DNA of 64,000 bases from Afipia sp. Root123D2 (GTDB lineage Bacteria; Pseudomonadota; Alphaproteobacteria; Rhizobiales; Xanthobacteraceae), in contig NZ_LMDP01000001.1 of assembly GCF_001425835.1 (NCBI RefSeq), positions 621,476 through 685,475 on the forward strand, written 5' to 3'. Shown here in pieces: positions 32,131-41,478 of this stretch. The position numbers and the translations under genes are program-made. The notes beneath the pieces are model-generated. The model did no database searches, had not been told where the DNA came from, and saw nothing but the letters and a program-made list of their open reading frames with translations. Within the stretch, counting starts at the first letter, position 1; each line of letters opens with the position of its first letter.

Positions 32131-35100
32131 ATGGCCTGCACGGCCGCTTCTCATTCCAGGGCTGCCGGCGAATATGGGCCGCGGGTGCGTAGCTTTGCGC
32201 GCGCCGTGCGCCAGTATGCCGGTCGATTGGCGTGCGTGGCGCTGACGGGACTGGCTGTCGCATGGGCCACGCCGTCGCGGGCTGAACCGGCCAGGAGTGA
32301 ACCGGTCAAGGGCGAGGCGACGCTGTCGGCCGCGAACGGCTATGCCCGGCTGCTGCTCAAGTTCGATCAGGAGGTTGCGACCGAGGTCGTGGTCGCGGGT
32401 GCAATTCTGGTCGTGCGTTTCAACAAGCCGGTCGATCTGCCGGTCGACCAGCTCGCCGATGCCGTTCCATCCTACATCGGGTCGACGCGTCGCGATCCCG
32501 ACGGCACGGCCGTCCGTTTCGCGCTCGCGCAAAAGGTCCGCGTCAATGTCATGACCGCCGGTGAGCGCGTGTTCGTGGATCTGTTGCCGGACAGCTGGGT
32601 CGGATTGCCCCCGCCGCTTCCGGCTGAAGTGGTTCGCGAACTGTCGGAGCGGGCGCTTGCGGCCGAGCGCGCGCTGCGGCTGCAGCGTGCGGCGGACGAG
32701 GCGAAGAAGAAGCCGCCGGTCCGTGTGCGAACCTCCGTGCAACCGACCTTTGTTCGCTTTGTTTTCGAATTGCCGGACGGCATCGCGGTGTCGTCCTCGT
32801 TGAGCGCGGAGAAGTTCTCGCTGTCGTTCTCCTCGGCCCTGACATTCGATCTCGCCGACGCCAAGATTTCCGCGCCCAGCAACATCAAGTCGATTGATCA
32901 GAAGGTCGCGGGCGACAGTGCGACGGTGGATATCTCGCTGATCGGCGAAGTGGACGTTCACGCGTTCCGCGACGATCGGAACTACATTGTCGATATCGGC
33001 TTCGATCAGGCACAAAAATCCTCGATCAGGCTGCCGGTCACGCAGGCTGCGCCGGTTGCTCCGAAAAACGTGGCCGACTCTCCGTTGGTTGCGCCGCCGA
33101 CTTCGGAGAGCATTGCAAAGGAAGCGAGGATCGAGATCGGGCCGCGCACCGGCGCCGATGCGAAGTCTCAGGTCGCGAAAGTTGAGACCCGTCTTCAAAC
33201 AACCCCGACGCCATCGGGCGGCGATATAGCAAAGCATTCGCCACCGGTGCCGCCGGTCGCGGCGATAGAGCCTCCAGCGGTGAAAACGGCCACGCCGCTA
33301 CCCTCGGCCGCTGCAGCGCCCGTAAAACCGTCCGGCGATGTCGTCGCGGTGGACGCGAAGCGCACCAGCGATGAGCTTCGTCTGACGTTTCCGATTGGAA
33401 CGCCGACGCCTTTGGCGCTGTTTCGCCGCGCCGACGCGGTCTGGATTGTTTTCGCCACCGAAAAGAAATTCGATCTCGATGCCGCTCGCCGTGAGGGCGG
33501 CTCGTTGCTGGCGGATGCAACAACGACAGACATACCGCAGGGGCGGGCGATCCGGATCAGGCTGAACCGGCCGCAGCTTGCTTCGCTGACGGGAGACGCG
33601 GACGCGCCGGTGCTGACGCTGTCCGACAAGGCACAAGCGTCGCCGCAGCCGCTGGTCGCCTTGCGCAACATCGCGGATCCAGGGCGCGAAAACGTCAGCA
33701 TCGCTTTGGACAAGCCGGGGCCGGTCCTCCGCTTCACCGATCCAGGTGCAGGTGACATGCTGATCGTTGTTCCGGCAACGTTACCGGCTCGCGGCTTCGC
33801 GCGGCGCCAGAATTTCGTCGAGTTCACTCTGCTGGAATCGATTCATGGCGTCGTGGTCAAGCCGAATTCCGATGACATCACGGCAACGCTGTCGACGGCC
33901 GGCATTGTGCTCAACCGTCCCGGCGGCCTCACGCTGTCGGCATCAAATTCGGCGCCGGAGCGTGCCGCCGTTGTGGTCGGGTCCGCTTTCGATGTCAGGG
34001 AATGGCAGGACAACCAGAAGAGCAACTTCAATCAGCGGCTTGATGAGTTGATGCGAGCCGCCGCCACCACGACCGGCGACGATCAGGTTCTGGCGCATCT
34101 TGCCCTTGCACGCTTTTATATCGCCCGCGGCTTCTATCCGGAGGCGAGAGGCGTTCTCGACCTTGCGCGGGCGGAGTCCAAGACCAGCGAGGGTGAAGCC
34201 GCGCTGATCGCGCGTTCGGTGGCGGATACGCTTTCGGGACGCCCGGCGCAGGGGCTGAAGGATCTGGATAGTCCGGCGGCGGGCAACAGTCTGGATTTGC
34301 AACTGTGGCGGGCGCTGGCGAATGCGCGCCTTGGCAAATGGGCGGAAGCGCGGGAAAAATTCAAGAACGTCGAGTCGGTCATCATTGGCCTGCCGATCGA
34401 TCTGCAGCGCATCGTCATGATGGACTCGATGCGCGCCTTGCTTGAGGTCAAGGATTATTCCGGTGCGACCGCGCGCAGCAACGAACTTGGGATCGTCGGC
34501 GTCATGCCGGAGCAGAAAGCCGCGCTGGCCCTGTTGAGGGGGCGTTTGGCCGAGGCATTGGGTCAGGATAAGGACGCGCTGACTTATTTCCATGACGCGG
34601 CCGCGTCCGAGGACCGGCCGGTCGCCGCCAAGGCCAGGTTGCACGAAATCGCATTGCGCCAGAAGCGGAACGAGATCAGCGAAGACGACGCGCTTCGCGA
34701 TCTCGAAACGCTTGCCGTAACCTGGCGTGGTGACGATACCGAAATGCGAACGCTGCAGATGCTGGCGCGCATCTATGGCGAAAAGGAACGCTACAGCGAG
34801 GCCTTCGCGGCTTCCCATATCGTGACCAGGTTGCAGCCGAATTCCGCAATTGCCCGAGCGATGCAGGACGACGCATCGGAGCTGTTCTCGCAACTCTATC
34901 TCACGACCAAGGGCGACAGCCTCCCGCCGGTCGAGGCGCTGGCGATGTTTTACGAGTATCGCGATCTGGCCCCGATCGGGCGGCGCGGCGACGAAATGAT
35001 CCGTCGTCTCGCTGACCGGCTGGTCGCCTTCGATCTGCTCGATCAGGCGAGCGAACTGCTGCAGTACCAGGTCGATCATCGCCTCGAAGGCGCAGCACGT

Positions 35101-35781
35101 GCGCAGGTCGCCGCGCGTCTTGCCACGATCTATCTGATGAACCGCAAGCCGAACCGCGCCATCGCCGCGCTGCGAACCACGCGTATCGCCGATCTTGCCG
35201 GCGAGTTGCGCCAGCAACGGCTGCTTCTTGAGGCACGCGCGCAAAGCGACATCGGCCGCCGCGATCTGGCGCTGGATATCATCTCGAATCTGGCCGGCCG
35301 CGAAGCGATCCGCCTGCGCTCGGATATTTACTGGGCCGCGCGGCGCTGGCGTGAATCGGCCGAGCAGATCGAACTTCTGTATGGCGACCGCTGGCGCAAC
35401 TTCCAGCCGCTGACGGAGTTGGAGAAGAGCGACATCATTCGCGCAACCATCGGCTATGCGCTGGCCGAGGACGCCATCGGTCTGTCGCGCTTCCGCGAGA
35501 AGTATGCGCCGAAGATGGAAAGCGCCGGGGACCGCTCCGCCTTTGCTGTCGCCAGCAAGCCGGCGTCTGCGGACAGCGCCGATTTCGCCAAGATCGCGAA
35601 GATGGCGGCGACCATCGACACGCTCGATGGCTTCCTGCGCGAAATGAAGACGCGTTTCCCGGACGCTGTCGCACGCGCCAAACTGCCGCCGGGGATTTCG
35701 GCCGATCTCGATCCGACAGGATCCCTGCCGGCGATCATTGGCTCGAAGCCGGCGAGGGTCGAGGCGAAGGCCGAACGTTAA
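32131..35781 (+). CDS. Large exported TPR-repeat protein of unknown function in the flagellar cluster
   Basis: 1216 residues. A basic N-terminus is followed by a hydrophobic signal-like stretch (ACVALTGLAVAWATPSRA). Residues about 55-160 and 190-300 look like beta domains (ARLLLKFDQEVATEVVV; FVRFVFELPDGIAVS) with a Pro/Ala-rich linker to about 405, then another beta region. From roughly residue 640 to the end it is helical with TPR-like repeats (LAHLALARFYIARGFYPEAR; ARIYGEKERYSEAFAASHIV). Codes between motE and fliP, with its own full CtrA box. Likely periplasmic; possibly a flagellar assembly or motor component, unproven. Confidence 0.7.
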   Translation: MACTAASHSRAAGEYGPRVRSFARAVRQYAGRLACVALTGLAVAWATPSRAEPARSEPVKGEATLSAANGYARLLLKFDQEVATEVVVAGAILVVRFNKPVDLPVDQLADAVPSYIGSTRRDPDGTAVRFALAQKVRVNVMTAGERVFVDLLPDSWVGLPPPLPAEVVRELSERALAAERALRLQRAADEAKKKPPVRVRTSVQPTFVRFVFELPDGIAVSSSLSAEKFSLSFSSALTFDLADAKISAPSNIKSIDQKVAGDSATVDISLIGEVDVHAFRDDRNYIVDIGFDQAQKSSIRLPVTQAAPVAPKNVADSPLVAPPTSESIAKEARIEIGPRTGADAKSQVAKVETRLQTTPTPSGGDIAKHSPPVPPVAAIEPPAVKTATPLPSAAAAPVKPSGDVVAVDAKRTSDELRLTFPIGTPTPLALFRRADAVWIVFATEKKFDLDAARREGGSLLADATTTDIPQGRAIRIRLNRPQLASLTGDADAPVLTLSDKAQASPQPLVALRNIADPGRENVSIALDKPGPVLRFTDPGAGDMLIVVPATLPARGFARRQNFVEFTLLESIHGVVVKPNSDDITATLSTAGIVLNRPGGLTLSASNSAPERAAVVVGSAFDVREWQDNQKSNFNQRLDELMRAAATTTGDDQVLAHLALARFYIARGFYPEARGVLDLARAESKTSEGEAALIARSVADTLSGRPAQGLKDLDSPAAGNSLDLQLWRALANARLGKWAEAREKFKNVESVIIGLPIDLQRIVMMDSMRALLEVKDYSGATARSNELGIVGVMPEQKAALALLRGRLAEALGQDKDALTYFHDAAASEDRPVAAKARLHEIALRQKRNEISEDDALRDLETLAVTWRGDDTEMRTLQMLARIYGEKERYSEAFAASHIVTRLQPNSAIARAMQDDASELFSQLYLTTKGDSLPPVEALAMFYEYRDLAPIGRRGDEMIRRLADRLVAFDLLDQASELLQYQVDHRLEGAARAQVAARLATIYLMNRKPNRAIAALRTTRIADLAGELRQQRLLLEARAQSDIGRRDLALDIISNLAGREAIRLRSDIYWAARRWRESAEQIELLYGDRWRNFQPLTELEKSDIIRATIGYALAEDAIGLSRFREKYAPKMESAGDRSAFAVASKPASADSADFAKIAKMAATIDTLDGFLREMKTRFPDAVARAKLPPGISADLDPTGSLPAIIGSKPARVEAKAER

Positions 35782-35793
35782 GGTCGATCGCGG

Positions 35794-36546
35794 CTAACCG
35801 CCGTAACTCTGCACCAGGCTGCCCGCGACCAGCGCCCAGCCATCGACCAGCACGAAAAAGATCAGCTTGAACGGCAGCGACACCACGACCGGCGGCAGCA
35901 TCATCATGCCCATCGACATCAGGACCGACGCGACGACGAGGTCGATCACCAGGAACGGCAGGAACAGCAGAAACCCGATCTCGAACGCGCGCCGCAATTC
36001 CGAAATCATGAAGGCCGGCACCAGAATCCGCAGCGGCATCTGGTCGGGGCCGGCGACCGGCGGCTCCTTCGCGAGATCCATGAACAGCTTGAGGTCTTTC
36101 TCGCGCACGTTCTTCTGCATGAAGCCGCGCAACGGCATGGCGCCGCGTTCCATCGCCTCCTCGACGCTGATCTGATTGGCGACCAGCGGATGGATGCCGT
36201 CGTCGTAAGATTTCTGCAGCACCGGCCCCATCACGAAGGCCGTCAGGAATAGTGCCAGCGCAATGATGACAGAGTTGGGCGGCGCGGTTGCGGTGCCCAG
36301 CGCCGTGCGCAGCAGCGACAGCACGACCACGATGCGCGTGAACGACGTCATCATGATCAGGATGGACGGCGCGATCGAGAGCACCGTGAGCAGCGCGATC
36401 AACTGAATCGCGCGCTCGGTGACGCCGCCGCTGCCTTGTCCGAGATTGATGCTGATGTCTTGCGCGACAGCAGGATCGGCCAGCGATCCCGCAGCAATCA
36501 ATATGGAAAGAAATAAAACTCTACGCGAAAGTTGTCCCGGCCTCAC
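35794..36546 (-). CDS. fliP: Flagellar export gate protein FliP
   Basis: 250 residues from GTG 36546, which overlaps the stop of the upstream fliO gene (GTGA). An N-terminal cleavable signal (VLFLSILIAAGSLADPAVAQ) precedes four transmembrane helices with the FliP signatures SFTRIVVVLSLLRTALGT, VMGPVLQKSYDDGIHPL and AFMISELRRAFEIGFLLFLP. Part of the inner-membrane export gate with FliQ and FliR. Convergent with the TPR-protein gene. Confidence 0.95.
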   Translation of the reverse strand: MRPGQLSRRVLFLSILIAAGSLADPAVAQDISINLGQGSGGVTERAIQLIALLTVLSIAPSILIMMTSFTRIVVVLSLLRTALGTATAPPNSVIIALALFLTAFVMGPVLQKSYDDGIHPLVANQISVEEAMERGAMPLRGFMQKNVREKDLKLFMDLAKEPPVAGPDQMPLRILVPAFMISELRRAFEIGFLLFLPFLVIDLVVASVLMSMGMMMLPPVVVSLPFKLIFFVLVDGWALVAGSLVQSYGG

Positions 36547-37532
36547 GATGGGGTTTTCGGGCGGCCGAGCAAACTCGCCATCTCGTCTTCGAGATTCTCG
36601 AAACCGGATTTTGCGTTTGGCTCCGGCGCTGCTGCCGGCGTCGGCGCGACGGGAGCATCGGTTTCGGATATCGGGCGGCTGGCGGGCTGTTCGGGTGCCA
36701 CCGACGGCGCGCCAATGCGGTCGGCATGGCTGACGGTGGGCGCCTTGGGTTCACCGCCGGCGGGCCGGCGCAACGCAGCTTCAAGCCGCTGGGCCATTTC
36801 GGCGAGGTTCTGGTCCGCCGCTGACATCGGTGGCTCGGGTGGGCGCGGTGGTGTCGAGCGCGTCAAGGCCGCGGGTCCACGCGAGGGCATTTCCGGCGGT
36901 CGTGGTGGTGACCGCGGAATCACCGGCTCGGTGCGCGACGAAGGCCGCGGCTCGGCGCGGAGGGGTGCTCCGGGTCGAACGGATGGCTCCGGCCGGACGG
37001 GTTCATGCCGGGTGATCGGCTCGGGGACGAAGCTGCCGAATTCGCTGCTGCTGCGCCGATCGGCAGTTGCGGGACGGCGAAGTTCATCGGTGTGCGGCAC
37101 GCGGGCAGCAGGGCGCTCGGGGACAATCGGCGGCTCCGGCAGATCGAATGTATCGGCCCGGGCGGCTTCGTTGTCCGCGCCCCAGTTGTTGGCGTCGGGC
37201 AGCGGCGAAACGCGAGCCGGCAGTTCGGTGCCGGCGGGGGATCGCGAAGGAGCCTGATCGCGCGGCGCGCCCGCGCGGACGATATTGGTTTCGACGACGA
37301 CGTCGGTGGGGCCGCCGATAATCAGCAGATGCTCGACATTGTCGCGGCGGACCAGAACCAGGCGGCGGCGGCCATCAACGGCCGCAGCGTCGATCACGGC
37401 GAGCCGGGGCATCCGGCCGCGCGTTGCGCCTCCGCCAATGCTGCCACCTGCGAATCGACGTACCAGCCAGGCCGTCGCTCCGATCAGCGCCACCACAATG
37501 ACGAAGGCGATGAAGTACCAGAGCGGTTGCAT
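36543..37532 (-). CDS. fliO: FliO-like flagellar biosynthetic protein with a long Pro/Arg-rich tail
   Basis: 329 residues. One N-terminal membrane helix (WYFIAFVIVVALIGATAWLV) and a short beta domain with RLAVIDAAAVDGRRRLVLVR and the LLIIGGPTDVVVETNI strand, the FliO pattern. The remaining 230 residues are disordered, rich in Pro, Arg, Ser and Glu; typical FliO is about 100-150 residues. FliO assists FliP assembly in the membrane, and the gene precedes fliP with an overlap. Confidence 0.85.
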   Translation of the reverse strand: MQPLWYFIAFVIVVALIGATAWLVRRFAGGSIGGGATRGRMPRLAVIDAAAVDGRRRLVLVRRDNVEHLLIIGGPTDVVVETNIVRAGAPRDQAPSRSPAGTELPARVSPLPDANNWGADNEAARADTFDLPEPPIVPERPAARVPHTDELRRPATADRRSSSEFGSFVPEPITRHEPVRPEPSVRPGAPLRAEPRPSSRTEPVIPRSPPRPPEMPSRGPAALTRSTPPRPPEPPMSAADQNLAEMAQRLEAALRRPAGGEPKAPTVSHADRIGAPSVAPEQPASRPISETDAPVAPTPAAAPEPNAKSGFENLEDEMASLLGRPKTPS

Positions 37533-37960
37533 ACGTTATCCTCGTCAAACAGCGCCGATTCCGGCCCGGATTCGCGGGCAGCAGAGCGCGTAAGATACAA
37601 CAAGCGGCGTAAACAGCGGGAAGTTTTGCGCCATCCGTTAATTCTCCACGGCAAAAACCTGCCGCGTCAGCCTTCATAAACCCAGAATCGGCTCAGCCCA
37701 AATCTCTTGTTAAGTGGGCACCGAGGGTCCGGACGGTTCGGGAGGGTTAATGTGCTTATCGTGGCGAAATTGTGCCTGATCCCCGAAGGCGGCGTTGCAC
37801 CACAGGATTACCGTTTCCTCCCGTCCGAAGGCTGGGACTGGCTCAGGTGACGATCATCGGACCGGCTCGGCCCGCTTTCTTAACTCCCTGTTAACCATAC
37901 AGGCGGCAAATTCTGCCTACCTCGGACCCTGTGCCGGGGCTTTGCGGGTGGAGAGCCGAT
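37533..37960. other. Divergent intergenic region between fliO and flgB
   Basis: 428 bases. Contains the full CtrA box at 37880 for flgB. A TTAA also occurs at 37744-37748 and 37714-37717 but without a partner at the right spacing. No promoter for fliO could be assigned: the nearest sigma-54-like sequence (37764-37776) has N9 spacing. Confidence 0.6.
37880..37898 (+). promoter_or_regulatory. Full CtrA box upstream of flgB
   Basis: TTAA-CTCCCTG-TTAA (37880-37894), an exact TTAA-N7-TTAA whose second half is the octamer TTAACCAT. It lies 66 bases before the flgB start codon. The best CtrA site in the window. Confidence 0.82.
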
Positions 37961-38368
37961 ATGGCAATCAACGATCTTCCGATGCTGTCGATGCTCCGCA
38001 CCAAGATGCAATGGCATCAGGAGCGTCAGCGGGTGCTGGCCGAGAACATCTCGAATTCGGACACGCCGAACTTCAAGCCGCGCGATCTCGTCGAGCCCAA
38101 GTTCAATCCCGACACCATGAGCACGTCGGCGATGACCCATTCGCTGGCGATGACGCGCACCAGCGCCGGGCACATTCAGGCGGCGGGGACCAGCAACAAT
38201 TTCGGATCGAACAATCGCGGCGGCTACGAGACCCGGCCCGCGGGCAACGCGGTCAACCTCGAGGACGAAATGCTGAAGGTCTCGGCCAACCAGATGGACT
38301 ACGCCGCGGTGACATCGCTCTACACCCGCAGTCTCGGTCTGATTAAGACCGCGATCGGCAAGCGATGA
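37961..38368 (+). CDS. flgB: Flagellar proximal rod protein FlgB
   Basis: 135 residues from ATG 37961, preceded by GGAGAG; the frame extends upstream without support. The core RVLAENISNSDTPNFKPRDL and the C-terminal NQMDYAAVTSLYTRSLGLIK are classic. Exported through the flagellar system into the periplasm. First gene of the flgB-flgC-fliE-fliQ-fliR-flhB operon. Confidence 0.94.
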   Translation: MAINDLPMLSMLRTKMQWHQERQRVLAENISNSDTPNFKPRDLVEPKFNPDTMSTSAMTHSLAMTRTSAGHIQAAGTSNNFGSNNRGGYETRPAGNAVNLEDEMLKVSANQMDYAAVTSLYTRSLGLIKTAIGKR

Positions 38369-38402
38369 CGCGTCGGACAATCAGGATTGAGGAGACAGGG
38401 TC

Positions 38403-38825
38403 ATGAGCGAGGGTGGTGATTTTCTGCGGTCGATGAGCATCGCGACCTCCGGTCTGCGGGCGCAGGCGGGCCGGATGCGGGTGATCTCCGAAAATATCGC
38501 CAACGCCGACTCGACCGCGAAGACCGCCGGCGGCGATCCGTATCGCCGCAAGGTGCCGACCTTCTCGTCCGAACTCGACCGCTCGCTGGATGCGCAGGTC
38601 GTCACCCTTGGGCGGATCAAGCCGGATACGTCGAGTTTCCGGATCAAGCACGAGCCCGGCAATCCGGCGGCGGATGCAGCGGGCAACGTCAAATATCCCA
38701 ACGTCAATCCGCTGATCGAAATGACCGACATGCGCGAGGCGCAGCGGTCCTACGAAGCGAACCTCAACATCATCAGTGCGACGCGCCGGATGATCCAGCG
38801 CACTCTTGATATCCTCAAGGCCTGA
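38403..38825 (+). CDS. flgC: Flagellar proximal rod protein FlgC
   Basis: 140 residues. SMSIATSGLRAQAGRMRVIS with ENIANADSTAKTAGGDPYRR at the N-terminus and NPLIEMTDMREAQRSYEANL at the C-terminus are typical. Follows flgB after 34 bases. Confidence 0.96.
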   Translation: MSEGGDFLRSMSIATSGLRAQAGRMRVISENIANADSTAKTAGGDPYRRKVPTFSSELDRSLDAQVVTLGRIKPDTSSFRIKHEPGNPAADAAGNVKYPNVNPLIEMTDMREAQRSYEANLNIISATRRMIQRTLDILKA

Positions 38826-38840
38826 TCGGGAGATTGAATC

Positions 38841-39161
38841 ATGGCATCGCCTACAGTCGCCGCAAATGCTTACGCCTCGCTCTCGCGCATCCTCGAGTCC
38901 GCCGGGGGCGCGGGCGGCCTCGGCAAGTCGGGCGAGACCGCCGGACCGTCGTTCAGCGCGATGCTGAAGGACGCGGTCGGCGGCGTTCTTGAAGCCGGCA
39001 AGAAATCCGATGCCCAGACCGTCGCGATGGCGTCGGGCAAGGCGAACGTGATGGATGTTGTCACTGCCGTCGCCGAAACCGACGTTGCAGTCTCGACGCT
39101 GGTGTCGGTGCGCGACCGGGTGATCCAGTCCTACGAAGAGATCATGAGGATGCCGATCTGA
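38841..39161 (+). CDS. fliE: Flagellar hook-basal body protein FliE
   Basis: 106 residues, helical. The C-terminal VMDVVTAVAETDVAVSTLVS and RDRVIQSYEEIMRMPI are the FliE signature; the N-terminal half is Gly/Ala-rich. FliE joins the MS-ring to the rod. 15 bases after flgC. Confidence 0.92.
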   Translation: MASPTVAANAYASLSRILESAGGAGGLGKSGETAGPSFSAMLKDAVGGVLEAGKKSDAQTVAMASGKANVMDVVTAVAETDVAVSTLVSVRDRVIQSYEEIMRMPI

Positions 39162-39203
39162 TTTCGGTCGGGTTGGGGAATTGCCCACGGGCAGGGGAAT
39201 GAC

Positions 39204-39467
39204 ATGACAGGTGCTGAGGTTCTCGACGTTGCGCGCGATGCGATCTGGACGATCGTTATCGTGTCGCTGCCATTGCTGCTGGTCGGCCTCGTGGTCGGCG
39301 TCGCGATCTCGCTGGTGCAGGCGCTGACGCAGATTCAGGAGCAGACGCTGGTGTTCGTGCCGAAGATTCTCGCGATCTTCGTCACCCTGCTGCTGGCGTT
39401 GCCGTTCATGGCGGATGCCTTACACGGTCAGATGATGCGGATCTCGTCGCGAATCATCGCCGGATAA
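39204..39467 (+). CDS. fliQ: Flagellar export gate protein FliQ
   Basis: 87 residues with two membrane helices (IWTIVIVSLPLLLVGLVVGV and ILAIFVTLLLALPFMADAL) joined by the conserved ALTQIQEQTLVFVPK. Normal length. Between fliE and fliR. Confidence 0.96.
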   Translation: MTGAEVLDVARDAIWTIVIVSLPLLLVGLVVGVAISLVQALTQIQEQTLVFVPKILAIFVTLLLALPFMADALHGQMMRISSRIIAG

Positions 39468-39486
39468 GCCACACTATGCCTCGCCC

Positions 39487-40254
39487 ATGCGCATCGACAT
39501 CTCGCTTCTTCCGGCTCTCGCCGCGTCCTTCATGCTGGTGTTCGCCCGCATCGGCGCGATGGTGATGCTGTTGCCCGGATTCGGCGAGGTCAATATCCCC
39601 GTCCGTATCCGGCTCGGCATCGCGCTGATGCTGACGATGATCCTGCTGCCGCTCCATCGCGCGGCCTATACCGTGGACATGAACTCCATGGCGCCGCTGA
39701 TGGTGATGATGGTTCACGAGATCATCATCGGCGTCGTGCTGGGCGCCACCGCGCGGGTCACGCTGTCGGCGTTGCAGGTCGCGGGCTCGGTCATCGCCCA
39801 GCAACTCGGCCTCGGTTTCGTGACGTCGATCGATCCCACGCAAGGCCAGCAGGGCGCGCTGATCGGAAATTTTCTCACCATCCTCGGTCTGACGTTGCTG
39901 TTCGCGACCGACATGCACCATCTCGTCATCGCGGCGCTGAACGATAGCTATAATGTTTTCGCGCCGGGCCAGTTGCTGCCGAGCGGCGACGTCGCTTCAT
40001 TGTTCACCCGCGCGTTCACCACCGCTTTCAAGATCGGCATTCAGCTGGCGGCGCCGTTCATCGTGTTCGGGCTGGTGTTCAACCTCGGGCTCGGCATCCT
40101 GGCGCGGCTGATGCCGCAGATGCAGGTCTATTTCGTCGGCGTGCCGCTTTCGATTCTCGGCGGCTTCATGATTCTCGCAGTGATCATCGCGACCATGATG
40201 GGCACGTTCATGGACTATTTCGGCGGCGTTCTTCACGAACTGGCGCCGGGATAA
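39487..40254 (+). CDS. fliR: Flagellar export gate protein FliR
   Basis: 255 residues, about six membrane helices. FARIGAMVMLLPGFGEVNIP and VRIRLGIALMLTMILLPLHR at the N-terminus, VLGATARVTLSALQVAGSVI and AAPFIVFGLVFNLGLGILAR further on, match FliR. 12 bases before flhB. Confidence 0.95.
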   Translation: MRIDISLLPALAASFMLVFARIGAMVMLLPGFGEVNIPVRIRLGIALMLTMILLPLHRAAYTVDMNSMAPLMVMMVHEIIIGVVLGATARVTLSALQVAGSVIAQQLGLGFVTSIDPTQGQQGALIGNFLTILGLTLLFATDMHHLVIAALNDSYNVFAPGQLLPSGDVASLFTRAFTTAFKIGIQLAAPFIVFGLVFNLGLGILARLMPQMQVYFVGVPLSILGGFMILAVIIATMMGTFMDYFGGVLHELAPG

Positions 40255-40266
40255 CGGGACGCCGCC

Positions 40267-41334
40267 ATGGCCGATGATGACCAGGACTCCAAAACACAGG
40301 ACCCGACGCAAAAGCGTCTCGATGACGCTCATGAGAAGGGCGACGTCGCCAAGAGCCAGGAGGTCAACACCTGGTTTCTGATCGCGGCCTCGACGCTATT
40401 GATCTCGTCGTTCTCGGGTTCGATCGGCGTCAGCATCGAAGGCCCGATGCGGAACCTGCTGATGAACGCCCATCAGATTCGGGTCGACGGCCCCGGCGTG
40501 CTGTCGCTGGTCGGCCGGCTCGAATGGCTGATGATCGGCGCGCTCGGCGTGCCGCTGCTCCTTCTGCTGATCGCCGCGGTGGGCAGCAACCTGATCCAGC
40601 ATCGCCCGGTGTGGTCGACCGAGCCGCTGACGCCGAAGTTCAGCAAGATTTCCCCGATGGCCGGTGCCAAGCGTCTGTTCGGCAAGCAGGCGGCGGCGAA
40701 CTTCCTCAAGGGGCTGTTCAAGGTGATCGCGCTCGGCGCGGTGATGTGCATGGTGCTGTGGCCGGAGCGCGACCGGCTCGACGCGCTGGTGCGGACCGAT
40801 CCGGCGGCGCTGATGGGAATCACCCGGGGCCTGTCGCTGGAACTGATGGGAACCGTGGTCGCCATGCTCGCGGTGGTGGCGATGCTGGATTACCTGTTCC
40901 AGTATCGGCAGTGGTTCGAGCGGCAGAAGATGTCGTTCGAGGAAGTGAAGGAAGAATACAAGCAATCCGAAGGCGATCCCCACATCAAGGGCCGGCTTCG
41001 CGCCCTTCGCCATGCCCGCATGAAAAAGCGCATGATGACGGCGGTGCCGACCGCCTCGGTCGTCATCACCAACCCGACCCACTATGCGGTGGCGCTGAGA
41101 TACGAGCGGGGAATGCCGGCTCCGATCTGCATCGCCAAGGGCGTCGACCTGATGGCGCTCAAGATCAGGGAGGTTGCTACCGCCAACAACGTCCCGATCG
41201 TCGAGAATGTGCCGCTGGCGCGCGCACTCCACGCCTCGGTGGAGGTCGACGGCGAGATTCCGGTCGAGCATTACCATGCTGTGGCCGAAGTCATCGGTTA
41301 CGTCATGCGCCTGAGGCGAAGGCTGGGCGGCTAG
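40267..41334 (+). CDS. flhB: Flagellar export switch protein FlhB
   Basis: 355 residues. Four membrane helices, then the cytoplasmic domain with the self-cleavage motif NPTH at Asn269-His272 (VVITNPTHYAVALRYERGMP). N-terminal DDQDSKTQDPTQKRLDDAHE is typical. Autocleavage switches export from hook to filament substrates. Last flagellar structural gene of the operon; cckA follows after 144 bases, with only a weak hairpin between. Confidence 0.96.
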   Translation: MADDDQDSKTQDPTQKRLDDAHEKGDVAKSQEVNTWFLIAASTLLISSFSGSIGVSIEGPMRNLLMNAHQIRVDGPGVLSLVGRLEWLMIGALGVPLLLLLIAAVGSNLIQHRPVWSTEPLTPKFSKISPMAGAKRLFGKQAAANFLKGLFKVIALGAVMCMVLWPERDRLDALVRTDPAALMGITRGLSLELMGTVVAMLAVVAMLDYLFQYRQWFERQKMSFEEVKEEYKQSEGDPHIKGRLRALRHARMKKRMMTAVPTASVVITNPTHYAVALRYERGMPAPICIAKGVDLMALKIREVATANNVPIVENVPLARALHASVEVDGEIPVEHYHAVAEVIGYVMRLRRRLGG

Positions 41335-41478
41335 GGCCATCGGCCCTTCCTGTGGATATGGTGCTTGCGTTGGGCGGGCCGATTCAGGCACTCAAGGACT
41401 GGAATTCGGGCGTATCCGGCAAATCGCAGGCATCGGCCCTGTGATCAAAACCGCCCAGAACGGGTTGCGCAGCGTTCG

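Noticed and set aside
37764-37776. Sigma-54-like GG...GC upstream of fliO on the minus strand
   Set aside because: The spacing between GG and GC is nine bases; sigma-54 promoters need ten. Outside elements are also poor.
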